Shown here in pieces: positions 1 to 7,292 of a stretch of 64,000 bases of DNA. Under the pieces are notes generated by a model that saw only the letters and a program-made list of their open reading frames with translations, did no database searches and was not told the origin of the DNA. The translations under genes and the position numbers were made by a program. The DNA is from Pseudomonadota bacterium (GTDB lineage Bacteria > Pseudomonadota > Gammaproteobacteria > Burkholderiales > Burkholderiaceae_C): NCBI GenBank assembly GCA_018241265.1, contig JAFEEF010000001.1, forward strand, positions 1-64,000, in the 5' to 3' direction. Position 1 is the first letter of the stretch. Every line of letters begins with the position of its first letter.

Positions 1-462
1 CTGATGCCGAACCATCCGAAGTCGAACATCGTGATGGTCTGCACCGGCACCGGCAGCGCGCCGATGCGCGCGATGACCGAATGGCGCCGGCGCCTGCGCA
101 AGAGCGGCAAGTTCGAGGGCGGCAAGCTGATGCTGTTCTTCGGCGCGCGCACCCAGCAGGAGCTGCCCTACTTCGGCCCGCTGCAGAGCCTGCCGAAAGA
201 CTTCATCGACATCAACCTGGCGTTCTCGCGCACGCCGGGGCAGCCGAAGCGCTACGTGCAGGACCTGATGCGCGAGCGTGCGCCGGACCTTGCCGCGTTG
301 CTGAAGGATGCCGGCACGCACCTGTACGTCTGCGGCCTGAAGAGCATGGAAGAAGGCGTGGTGCTGGCGCTGCGCGACGTCTCGGCCGACGCGGGGCTCG
401 ACTGGAGCCAGCTCGGCCCGACCCTGCAGACCGAGGGACGGTTGCACTTCGAGACTTACTGA
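1..462 (+). CDS. C-terminal part of BoxA-like FAD/NAD(P)H reductase (partial)
   Basis: The reading frame is open at the window edge, so only the last ~153 residues are seen. They form the NAD(P)-binding half of a ferredoxin-NADP reductase-type flavoprotein: the nucleotide-binding motif [12 protein letters not shown] near the start, [12 protein letters not shown], then [12 protein letters not shown] and a C-terminal aromatic end (HFETY). The VCGLK..MEEGV block and the ETY ending resemble BoxA, the reductase that feeds electrons to benzoyl-CoA epoxidase in aerobic benzoate degradation; this is by memory of the family. The ferredoxin and FAD domains and any box neighbours lie upstream, outside the window, so another reductase of the same fold remains possible. 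It is followed after ~80 nt by an unrelated membrane-protein gene. Confidence 0.65.
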   Translation: MMPNHPKSNIVMVCTGTGSAPMRAMTEWRRRLRKSGKFEGGKLMLFFGARTQQELPYFGPLQSLPKDFIDINLAFSRTPGQPKRYVQDLMRERAPDLAALLKDAGTHLYVCGLKSMEEGVVLALRDVSADAGLDWSQLGPTLQTEGRLHFETY

Positions 463-516
463 AGCGGCATCGCGTGCCGTCGGCGGTGCGTCGGGCTCCT
501 GCCATCCGCTAGAGTC

Positions 517-538
517 GCAGGCTTCCGAAGGAGCCTGC
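517..538 (+). promoter_or_regulatory. Hairpin sequestering the ribosome binding site of the next gene
   Basis: GCAGGCT (517-523) and AGCCTGC (532-538) form a 7-bp stem whose interior and right arm contain the Shine-Dalgarno sequence AAGGAG (528-533), four bases before the stem ends and just ahead of the ATG at 542. Folding would hide the ribosome site of the DUF1453 gene. The pairing is read from the sequence; a regulatory role is inference. Confidence 0.35.
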
Positions 539-541
539 CGC

Positions 542-1090
542 ATGATCGCACCTGCCCATCCGTCGCTGCTGATGTGGGTCGGCATCGCGGCGCTCGTCGT
601 CTGGCGGCTGGTCAGGCGGTTTCGCCGGCTGGTCGGACGGCAGCGCCTGAGCAAGGTGCGGCCCTGGTTCACCGTCGTGCTCTTCCCGGCGTTGCTCTTG
701 CTGCTGCTGGCCGCCAGCCTGGCGCGGCCGGTCAGCGCGGCAACCCTCGCCGGCGGCGTCGCGATCGGCGTCGGGCTCGCGGTGTTCAGCTTCCGGCGCA
801 CCGTCTTCGAGGTCACCCCCGCCGGCCTTTACTACACGCCGCACGCGCATGTCGGCATCGGGCTGTCGGTGCTGTTCACGTTGCGCATCGTCTACCGGCT
901 CGTGCAGGCGGGAACGCTGTCCGCAGTCTACGGCCCGACCGGCCCCGCGTCGGCCGAGGCGTTCGGCAGCAGCCCGCTGACCTTGGCGATCTTCGGCATG
1001 CTGGCCGGCTACTACACGGCGTACGCGATCGGCCTGCTGCGCTGGCGCGCCCAGGCCGAACACGCGCCGCGCCCGCCCGAAGCAACGTAG
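542..1090 (+). CDS. CcdC-like DUF1453 membrane protein
   Basis: Predicted inner-membrane protein of 182 residues with about four hydrophobic segments (roughly residues 10-24, 42-60, 66-82, 100-118) and a fifth near 140-160. The stretch around residues 85-115, with a tyrosine-rich YYTPHAHVGIGLS block after a short soluble loop, resembles the DUF1453/CcdC family, whose function is not well defined. The ATG at 542 follows a clear AAGGAG site. The stop is 2 nt before the next gene, so the two are probably cotranscribed. No catalytic residues are recognisable. Confidence 0.6.
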   Translation: MIAPAHPSLLMWVGIAALVVWRLVRRFRRLVGRQRLSKVRPWFTVVLFPALLLLLLAASLARPVSAATLAGGVAIGVGLAVFSFRRTVFEVTPAGLYYTPHAHVGIGLSVLFTLRIVYRLVQAGTLSAVYGPTGPASAEAFGSSPLTLAIFGMLAGYYTAYAIGLLRWRAQAEHAPRPPEAT

Positions 1091-1092
1091 GG

Positions 1093-1590
1093 ATGGCCTC
1101 GATGCCGCGCCCGATCGCCGCCGGCCTGCTCGGCGTACTCGTCGCGCTGCCGTCGCTCGCCGACGAGGAGCGCCGGAACTGGTTCGACGATCCGTTCTTC
1201 CGGATCACGTCGGCGGTCGCGCACTGCCCCGAGCCGCTCGGCCCGCGCACCACCGAGGCCGAACGACGCGTCGAGGCGCATGGCCGCGCCGAGCGCGGCA
1301 CGACGTGCTGGCTGGCCGGGAAGTGCAGCAAGCCGAACGCCTACCTCTACGATGCCGACATCGCGACGGCGATCCGCGCACGGGTCGCGGCCGACCATCC
1401 GTTCGCCGGCAGCAGCCTGTGGGTCACGGTGCAGCGGCGCTTCGTGTTCGTCGAAGGCTGCGTCGCGAGGCCGGCCGACGAGCGGGCGATCGAGGCCTAC
1501 ATGCAGGCGGTACCGGACGTCGATCGGGTGCTCGTCAACGTCTATGCCGATCCGCAGGAGAAGCCGCCGTACAAGGCCGTCGGCGGGTGA
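1093..1590 (+). CDS. Secreted BON-domain protein
   Basis: A 165-residue protein with an N-terminal signal peptide (hydrophobic core AAGLLGVLVALPSL, likely cleavage after LADE region ~23). The C-terminal half (about residues 85-160) reads as a BON domain: an initial 'DADIATAIRARVA' helix, then WVTVQRRFVFVEGCV and a VPDVDRVLVNVY strand-helix pattern typical of this periplasmic phospholipid-interacting fold. Two cysteine pairs lie in the linker between signal and domain. It starts 2 nt after the DUF1453 gene. The ATG at 1102 is a possible alternative start. BON proteins are usually envelope or osmotic-stress proteins; the exact role here is unknown. Confidence 0.55.
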   Translation: MASMPRPIAAGLLGVLVALPSLADEERRNWFDDPFFRITSAVAHCPEPLGPRTTEAERRVEAHGRAERGTTCWLAGKCSKPNAYLYDADIATAIRARVAADHPFAGSSLWVTVQRRFVFVEGCVARPADERAIEAYMQAVPDVDRVLVNVYADPQEKPPYKAVGG

Positions 1591-1725
1591 CCCGCGCCTT
1601 TCCTGTCGATCCGGGCGGCGTCCGTTCGTCGTACCGTAGAGACCGCGATGCCGTGCATCCGTCCGCCCAGCCGCCCGGCAGACCGTCGCCGGGCCCTCGA
1701 CATCCTGCACTGAAAGGGTTCCATC

Positions 1726-2172
1726 ATGGCCACAGGCACCGTCCGCCTCCACCGCGTCCTGCGCGCACCGCCCGAGCGCGTCTACCGCGCCTTCCTCGAA
1801 CCCGCCGCGATGGCCAAGTGGCTGCCGCCCTACGGTTTCACCTGCACCGTCGAGCACATGGACGCGAAGGTCGGCGGCACTTACCGGATGGCGTTCACGA
1901 ATTTCGGCAACGGCCAATCGCACTCGTTCGGCGGCCAGTACCACGAACTCGTGCCGGGCGAGCGCATCCGCTACAGCGACCGCTTCGACGACCCGAACCT
2001 GCCGGGCGAGATGCAGGCGACCATCACCTTCACGAAGGTCCTTTGCGGCACCGAGCTCGCGATCCTGCAGGAGGGCCTGCCCGAAGCGATACCGGTCGAG
2101 ATGTGCTATCTCGGCTGGCAGGAATCGCTGGCACAGCTCGCCACGCTGGTCGAGCCCGAAATCCAGGGCTGA
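1726..2172 (+). CDS. SRPBCC (AHSA1-type) ligand-binding domain protein
   Basis: A 148-residue single-domain protein of the START/Bet v1-like superfamily, AHSA1 subgroup. Family signatures seen are the opening strand VRLHRVLRAPPERVYRAF, the AMAKWLPP turn, the GGTYRMAF hairpin, then HELVPGERIRYSDRF and a C-terminal amphipathic helix with the GWQESLAQLA motif. Such proteins bind hydrophobic ligands in a helix-grip cavity; no enzymatic residues can be assigned. The gene stands alone, 135 nt after the BON gene and 83 nt before the sigma factor. Confidence 0.8.
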   Translation: MATGTVRLHRVLRAPPERVYRAFLEPAAMAKWLPPYGFTCTVEHMDAKVGGTYRMAFTNFGNGQSHSFGGQYHELVPGERIRYSDRFDDPNLPGEMQATITFTKVLCGTELAILQEGLPEAIPVEMCYLGWQESLAQLATLVEPEIQG

Positions 2173-2255
2173 TCCGATCGGAACGGCCGAGGCAGCGGCC
2201 GCTTGAACCCTGGACGCGGTCGCCGGAATCTACCCGCATCGGACGAAAGGACTGC

Positions 2256-2858
2256 ATGCTGCGCACACACAGCCCGGCGCGCGAGCGCGGCAAGACGGCC
2301 GCGCAGCCGAGCGAGGACGAGGAGGTACGCCTGATCCGGCGGACGGCCGGCGGCGAACTGCGCGCCTTCGAGGCGCTGTTTCGCCTCTACCACCCGCGGG
2401 TGTCGCGTTTCCTCGAGCGGGTGACGCGCCGGCCCAGCCTGGTCGAGGAGTTGCTGAACGACACCATGCTCGTGGTCTGGCGCCGCGCCGACAGCTACAA
2501 CGGCGCGAGCAAGGTGTCGACCTGGATCTTCGCGATCGCCTACCGCAAGGCGTTGAAGGCGCTCAAGCATCACGACGAGCCGATGGAAGACGGCGCCGCC
2601 GACGAGCGCCCCGGGCCCGGCCCGAGCCCGGAGCAGTACCTCGTACGCGACCAGTCGCGCGCCGCGCTGGCGCGCGCGCTGGATGACCTGTCGGCCGCCC
2701 ACCGCGCCGTGATCGCCCTGACCTACTTCCACGACATGGGCTACCAGGAGATTTCCGAGATCGTCGACTGCCCGGTCGACACCGTGAAGACGCGCGCCTT
2801 CCACGCGCGGCGGCGCCTGAAGCTGCTGCTGGCGGGCTCGCTGGAGGATTGGCTGTGA
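2256..2858 (+). CDS. ECF-family RNA polymerase sigma factor
   Basis: A 200-residue sigma-70 group IV factor. Region 2 (about residues 35-105) contains EALFRLYHPRVSRFLE and the -10-recognising block ending STWIFAIAYRKALK. A Pro/Gly-rich linker follows, then region 4 (about 140-190), the helix-turn-helix GYQEISEIVDCPVDTVKTR. No C-terminal extension is present. The ATG at 2256 follows GGACGAAAGGA. The next gene, 22 nt on, is a zinc-finger anti-sigma factor, the usual ECF pairing, and a subtilisin gene overlaps that one. The regulon cannot be read from the window; autoregulation is likely by analogy. Confidence 0.9.
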   Translation: MLRTHSPARERGKTAAQPSEDEEVRLIRRTAGGELRAFEALFRLYHPRVSRFLERVTRRPSLVEELLNDTMLVVWRRADSYNGASKVSTWIFAIAYRKALKALKHHDEPMEDGAADERPGPGPSPEQYLVRDQSRAALARALDDLSAAHRAVIALTYFHDMGYQEISEIVDCPVDTVKTRAFHARRRLKLLLAGSLEDWL

Positions 2859-2880
2859 GGATGAGCGGAAGAGTCGCGCG

Positions 2881-3507
2881 ATGAGCATCGTGCGCTTCGA
2901 AACCGATGTGCACACCACGGTGCAGGCACTGCTGCCGTGGTATGCGACGCGACAGCTCGATGCCGACGACCTCGCGCTCGTCGAGTCGCATCTGGCCGGC
3001 TGCGAGCGCTGCCGCGCCGAGCTCGGCGTCGAGACGCAGCTGCGCGCGCTGCAGGCCGAGGCACCGACCGGTCCGCTGCCCGATGTCGATCGCGGCTGGC
3101 AGACGCTGCATGCGCAGATCGCCGCCGATGAACGGCGCGCCCGGCCGCCGGCCGCGTGGCGCTGGCTGCGTTGGGCGCTCGGCGCCGAGACGGTGCTGGT
3201 GGCCGCGCTCGCCGGAGCGCTGCTCTGGCCGCAGAGCCGGCCGGCGCCCGGCGGCGAGGTCTACCGCGCGCTCGGCGCGCCGGCGGCGAGCCGCGCCGCC
3301 GATGCCATCGTGATGTTCTCGCCCGATGCGACCGAGGCGCAGATCCGTGCGGCGCTGCAGGCCATCGGTGCGCGCATCGTCGGCGGCCCGACCTCGACCC
3401 ACGGCTACCTGCTCGGCCTGCCGTCCGGCGGTCGCGCCGCGACGATCGCCACGCTGCGCCGCCAACCCGGCGTGACGCTCGCCGAATCGCTAGACGCCAC
3501 CCCATGA
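2881..3507 (+). CDS. Membrane anti-sigma factor with zinc-finger and subtilase-propeptide-like domain
   Basis: A 208-residue protein with three parts. Residues ~15-50 form the zinc anti-sigma (ZAS) motif, with H38 in VESHLAGCERC and the adjacent CxxC, which should bind the sigma factor encoded just upstream. Residues ~92-117 are a single transmembrane helix (rich in W, A, L). Residues ~138-205, on the periplasmic side, have a strand-helix-strand layout (AIVMFSPDATEAQIRAAL, IGARIVGGP, YLLGLPSG, LRRQPGVTLAESLD) that resembles the I9/fervidolysin-type propeptide of subtilases. The stop overlaps the start of the subtilisin gene by 4 nt (ATGA), so the two are translationally coupled. Domain identity of the third part is inference from pattern. 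Confidence 0.8.
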   Translation: MSIVRFETDVHTTVQALLPWYATRQLDADDLALVESHLAGCERCRAELGVETQLRALQAEAPTGPLPDVDRGWQTLHAQIAADERRARPPAAWRWLRWALGAETVLVAALAGALLWPQSRPAPGGEVYRALGAPAASRAADAIVMFSPDATEAQIRAALQAIGARIVGGPTSTHGYLLGLPSGGRAATIATLRRQPGVTLAESLDATP

Positions 3508-4715
3508 TGCGCCGGCTGCCGCGCATCGTTCTGCTGCTGGCGCTGCTGTGCATCGGCAGCGTCGCGCGCGCGACCGACGACGAACGATCGGCGGCCCATC
3601 AGGTGCTGGTGATGCTGCATCTGCCGGCCGCGCACTACCGTCCCGACGCGGGCTATGCCGGCGGTTACGGCGACGGCCTCGGCCGCGCCTCGCGCCGCAG
3701 CGTGGCGACGCGCATCGCGCGCGAGCACGGCCTGACGCTGGTGGGCGACTGGCCGATGCCGCTGCTCGGCGTCGACTGCTACGTGCTCGACGTGCCGGCC
3801 GCCGCCACGCCCGAACGCGTCGCCGCCGAACTCGAGCACGACACGCGCATCGCCTGGGCGCAGCCCATGCATGTCTACCGGGCGCAGGCCGGCGCGGCGC
3901 CGGCGCGCCACGACGATCCGCTCTACGCCAGCCAGCCGGCCGCGGCCGAATGGCATCTCGCGGACCTGCACGCGGCCGCGACCGGACGCAACGTGCGCGT
4001 CGCGGTGATCGACAGCGGCGTCGACACGCATCACCCGGATCTGGCCGGCCAGATCGGGCGCAGCGAAAGCTACGTCGACGGCTCGCCGGCAGCGCCCGAG
4101 CATCACGGCACGGCGGTCGCCGGCATCATCGCGGCGCGCGCCGACAACGGCATCGGCATCGCCGGCGTGGCGCCGGGCGCACGCGTGCTCGCGCTGCGCG
4201 CCTGCCGCGAAGCCTCGGCGGACAAGACGCTGTGCACCAGCCTGTCGCTCGCGAAGGCGCTGCAGGGCGCCATCGACGAGCGTGCCGACGTCATCAACCT
4301 CAGCCTCAGCGGTCCGGACGACCGGCTGCTGGCGGAGCTGCTCGATGCGGCGCTGGCCCGCCGCATCGGCATCGTCGGCGCGGTCGATGCAACGCGTGCG
4401 GACGGCGGCTTCCCGGCATCGCACCGCGGCGTGATCGCGGTCGGCGCCGCCCCGCCGCTGCCGGCCGGCGCCTGGCTCGCGCCCGGTCGCGACGTGCCGA
4501 CGACCGTTCCGGGCGGGCGCTGGGAGTTCGTCTCGGGTTCGTCTTATGCTTCCGCCCATGTTGCCGGACTCGTCGCCTTGCTGCGCGAGCTGGGTGCCTC
4601 GGCGGCGGCCTTGGTGCGCCAGCCGGGCGGCGGCATCGATGCTTGCGCATCCTTGTTGCAGGCCGGCGCGACGCACGGCGCTTGCGCGGACGAAGCCCTG
4701 CTCAGCCGGCGCTGA
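3504..4715 (+). CDS. Secreted S8 (subtilisin-family) serine peptidase
   Basis: A 403-residue exported protease. A signal peptide occupies residues 1-23 (IVLLLALLCIGSVARA). A propeptide-like region (~30-125) follows, then the catalytic domain with the triad D170 (VAVIDSGVD), H201 (HHGTAVAG) and S347 (SGSSYASAHVAG). The oxyanion-hole asparagine appears to be replaced: the usual helix reads GIVGAVDATRADG, with D in place of N (GAVDA), which may lower activity or be an aligned-by-eye error. It overlaps the anti-sigma gene by 4 nt and completes a sigma / anti-sigma / protease cassette. At ~400 residues it is compact, with no added C-terminal domains. Confidence 0.88.
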   Translation: MMRRLPRIVLLLALLCIGSVARATDDERSAAHQVLVMLHLPAAHYRPDAGYAGGYGDGLGRASRRSVATRIAREHGLTLVGDWPMPLLGVDCYVLDVPAAATPERVAAELEHDTRIAWAQPMHVYRAQAGAAPARHDDPLYASQPAAAEWHLADLHAAATGRNVRVAVIDSGVDTHHPDLAGQIGRSESYVDGSPAAPEHHGTAVAGIIAARADNGIGIAGVAPGARVLALRACREASADKTLCTSLSLAKALQGAIDERADVINLSLSGPDDRLLAELLDAALARRIGIVGAVDATRADGGFPASHRGVIAVGAAPPLPAGAWLAPGRDVPTTVPGGRWEFVSGSSYASAHVAGLVALLRELGASAAALVRQPGGGIDACASLLQAGATHGACADEALLSRR

Positions 4716-5427
4716 GGCCGGCCTGCCGCCTCGCCGACTTCCTCACGCCCTCGCCGTCGCGGGGCTCGCGCTGGCCGCGGTCTGCGGCCCGGCAGCGGCG
4801 CAATTCAGCGGCAGCGTCGCGGTCGACTCCGACTACCGCTACCGCGGCGTCACGTTGAGCGACAACCGTCCCGATGCGCGCATCGGCCTGAGCTACGACC
4901 ATCCGAGCGGCTGGTACGCCGGCGCGTCGCTGACGCGCGTGATCTTCGAGCCCGGCCGTTACCACGGCGCGCTCGTGGCCTACGCGGGCTACACCCGACC
5001 CTGGTCGACGGATCTGCGCTGGGAGCTCGGCGCGACGCATTCGTCGTACGAAGGCGATGCGCGCTACGACTACACCGAGGCCTATGCCGGCCTGATCGGC
5101 GACCTGTGGAGCGCGCGTGCCTACCTGTCGCCCGACTACTTCGGCAGCGACGTGCGGACCGCCTATCTCGAGCTCGAAGCGAACTGGCCGCTGTCGAGCA
5201 CCGTGCGCGCGATCGGCCATGTCGGCGCGCTGTGGTCGCTGCACGGCGATCTCGAGGACGGCATGAGCCGGCTGCGCACCGATGCGCGCGCCGGCGTGCG
5301 CTGGCTCGTCGACGACGGCCTGGCGGTGCAGCTCGCCTGGTCCGGATCGAGCACCGGCGGTCCCTACCCGTCGGCCTACGAGCGCAGACGCTCGAACGTC
5401 CTGCTGAGCGTCTCGTACTCGTTCTGA
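4639..5427 (+). CDS. TorF-family putative outer-membrane porin
   Basis: A beta-barrel protein. After a signal peptide (AVAGLALAAVCGPAAAQ, cleavage before FSG) come alternating strands starting SVAVDSDYRYRGVTLS and ending with an aromatic-terminal strand LLSVSYSF, as expected for BamA recognition. The DSDYRYRG motif and overall length match the TorF/TIGR02001 putative porin family. The start is uncertain: the first ATG in frame (4639) lies 76 nt inside the subtilisin gene and gives an overlong n-region, while a CTG at 4723 just after the protease stop would fit the signal peptide better. Its substrate is unknown. Confidence 0.65.
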   Translation: MLAHPCCRPARRTALARTKPCSAGAEAGLPPRRLPHALAVAGLALAAVCGPAAAQFSGSVAVDSDYRYRGVTLSDNRPDARIGLSYDHPSGWYAGASLTRVIFEPGRYHGALVAYAGYTRPWSTDLRWELGATHSSYEGDARYDYTEAYAGLIGDLWSARAYLSPDYFGSDVRTAYLELEANWPLSSTVRAIGHVGALWSLHGDLEDGMSRLRTDARAGVRWLVDDGLAVQLAWSGSSTGGPYPSAYERRRSNVLLSVSYSF

Positions 5428-5506
5428 CTGCGCGCCGGCCGACCGCCGCGCCTCTTGCAAACGCCTGCCCGCGCCTCCACGTCCGAGGCTTTGGGAGACG
5501 GCGGAC

Positions 5507-6496
5507 GTGGGTGCGAACGATGCGGTGTTGCTCGACGCCTATTCGCAAAGGGTCAGCGACGTGGTCGAGCGGGTCGGACCGGCGGTTGCGGCGGTGCGCG
5601 TGCGATCCGGCGGGGATCAAGGCCAAGGCGGCGGCGGATCGGGCTTCTTGTTCACGCCGGACGGCTACCTGTTGACCAACTCGCATGTGGCACGGGCCGG
5701 TGCCGCCGAGGTCAAGCCCGGCGCGCTGCGCTACCAGGTGTCGCTGAGCGACGGCCGCGAGTTCGATGCGCAATGGGTCGGCGACGATCCCGACACCGAT
5801 CTCGCGGTGCTGGCCATCGACGGCATGTCGCGCGGCACGCTGACGCATGCGTCGCTGGGCACCTCGGCGGGTCTCAGGCGCGGCGAGATCGCGATCGCGA
5901 TCGGCAACCCGCTCGGTTTCGAGCACACCGTCACCGCCGGCATCGTCAGCGCACTCGGCCGCAGCATGCGCGCGTCGACCGGCCGGCTGATCCCCGACGT
6001 GATCCAGACCGACGCGGCGCTCAACCCGGGCAACTCGGGCGGACCGCTGCTCAACTCCCATGGCGAGGTGATCGGCGTCAACACCGCGATCATCCGCGGC
6101 GCGCAGTCGATCTGCTTCGCGGTCGCGATCGACATCGCGTCCTGGGTGATACCGCAACTGCTGCAGCACGGCCGCGTGCGGCGCGGCTACCTCGGCGTCG
6201 GCGGCGCCACCGTCGAGATCGATCGGCGCATCCGGCGCGCCTATGCGCTCGAGCAGTCGCACGGCGTGCGCGTGGCGACCATCGAAGGCGGGAGTCCGGC
6301 GGCGACCGCCGGCCTGCGCGAGGGCGACATCGTCGTCGGCATCGACGGCAGCGTGATCGACAGCGTGGACCGGCTGCACCAGACGCTCGACGCGAGCCGC
6401 GTGCACCGCGACTGCGTCGTCAAGCTGATCCGCGGTGCCGCGGCACCGCAGCCGATGTACCTGACGGTGCGACCGAGCGAGCGCCGCGGCGCTTGA
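5507..6496 (+). CDS. HtrA/Deg-like trypsin-fold serine protease with PDZ domain
   Basis: A 329-residue protease with an S1C chymotrypsin fold (residues ~15-215) and one PDZ domain (~235-325). The triad is H60 (LTNSHVA), D98 (DTDLAVL) and S177 (NPGNSGGPL). The carboxylate-binding and core motif SPAATAGLREGDIVV marks the PDZ domain. Start is GTG at 5507. No signal peptide or membrane anchor is visible, unusual for a DegP/DegS-type enzyme and suggesting a cytoplasmic protein or a longer upstream start. It is convergent with the methyltransferase gene, 22 nt apart; two copies of GCCAAGCTAAG lie back to back between them. Confidence 0.85.
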   Translation: MGANDAVLLDAYSQRVSDVVERVGPAVAAVRVRSGGDQGQGGGGSGFLFTPDGYLLTNSHVARAGAAEVKPGALRYQVSLSDGREFDAQWVGDDPDTDLAVLAIDGMSRGTLTHASLGTSAGLRRGEIAIAIGNPLGFEHTVTAGIVSALGRSMRASTGRLIPDVIQTDAALNPGNSGGPLLNSHGEVIGVNTAIIRGAQSICFAVAIDIASWVIPQLLQHGRVRRGYLGVGGATVEIDRRIRRAYALEQSHGVRVATIEGGSPAATAGLREGDIVVGIDGSVIDSVDRLHQTLDASRVHRDCVVKLIRGAAAPQPMYLTVRPSERRGA

Positions 6497-6518
6497 GGAG
6501 CGCCAAGCTAAGGCCAAG

Positions 6519-7175
6519 CTAAGGCGGCGTCGTGCCGCAGGCGATGTACGCCGCGCCGAACAGCGCCGGCTCGACCTCGATCGCGCCGAGCTGCGCATGC
6601 AGGTGGCTCCACGGCGCCGCGAGGCCCTCGAGCGACGTCACCGAGCGCAGCGCGGCCGACAGCACGAACAGGTTGACCGGCCACATCAGCGGACTCGCCC
6701 ACTTGAGCCCGACCGCGACGACGCGTGCGCCCGGCCGCAGATGGCCGAGCACGTTGGCGATCGCTTCGGGCCGCCGCAATACGTCGTGCGTGAAATGGAA
6801 CAGCGCGGCATCGGCGGGCCGGCCCTCGAGCCGCGCCAGCTCCACCGGCTGCTCGACCAGGCCGACGTTGGACCAATGCTCGGCGGCGACCCGGGCGCGC
6901 GCCTTCGCGCACATCTCCGGGCTCTGCTCGATGCCGACGATGCGGCCCTTGCGACCGATCGCAGCGTGCAGCAGGCCGAAGCTCAGGCCGGTGCCGCAAC
7001 CGGCATCGATCACCGTCGCGCCGGGCTGCAGCCCGAGCAGCGCGACCGCCTTGCGGCGCAGCGGCTCGAACACCGCGAGCTCGACGTCATAGACGTCGGC
7101 GCGCCGCCGGTACTGGTCGAGGGCGGCGTCGCGATCGGGCGCATCGCGCAGGCGTCGGATGCCGGTCATCGTCAT
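6519..7175 (-). CDS. Class I SAM-dependent methyltransferase
   Basis: A 218-residue Rossmann-fold methyltransferase of the methyltransferase-11/25 type. Motif I is VIDAGCGTGLSFGLL (about residues 47-61), the acidic end of strand 2 is VGIEQSPEM, and motif post-II reads DAALFHFTHDVLRR. A tryptophan/proline-rich C-terminal segment (KWASPLMWPVN) may shape the acceptor pocket. The substrate cannot be inferred. ATG at 7175 (a second ATG follows two codons on). It is transcribed away from the TldD gene, with ~115 nt of shared upstream region. Confidence 0.8.
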   Translation of the reverse strand: MTMTGIRRLRDAPDRDAALDQYRRRADVYDVELAVFEPLRRKAVALLGLQPGATVIDAGCGTGLSFGLLHAAIGRKGRIVGIEQSPEMCAKARARVAAEHWSNVGLVEQPVELARLEGRPADAALFHFTHDVLRRPEAIANVLGHLRPGARVVAVGLKWASPLMWPVNLFVLSAALRSVTSLEGLAAPWSHLHAQLGAIEVEPALFGAAYIACGTTPP

Positions 7176-7292
7176 CGTGCGGGCAGGCCGCCGAGACGTT
7201 TGCACACAGCTCGAACCGTCCCGGGGATCTTGCCGCGGCCCCCCATCCTTATCATCATCCCAGGCATTTTCTCCATGGCCGACAGGATACGC

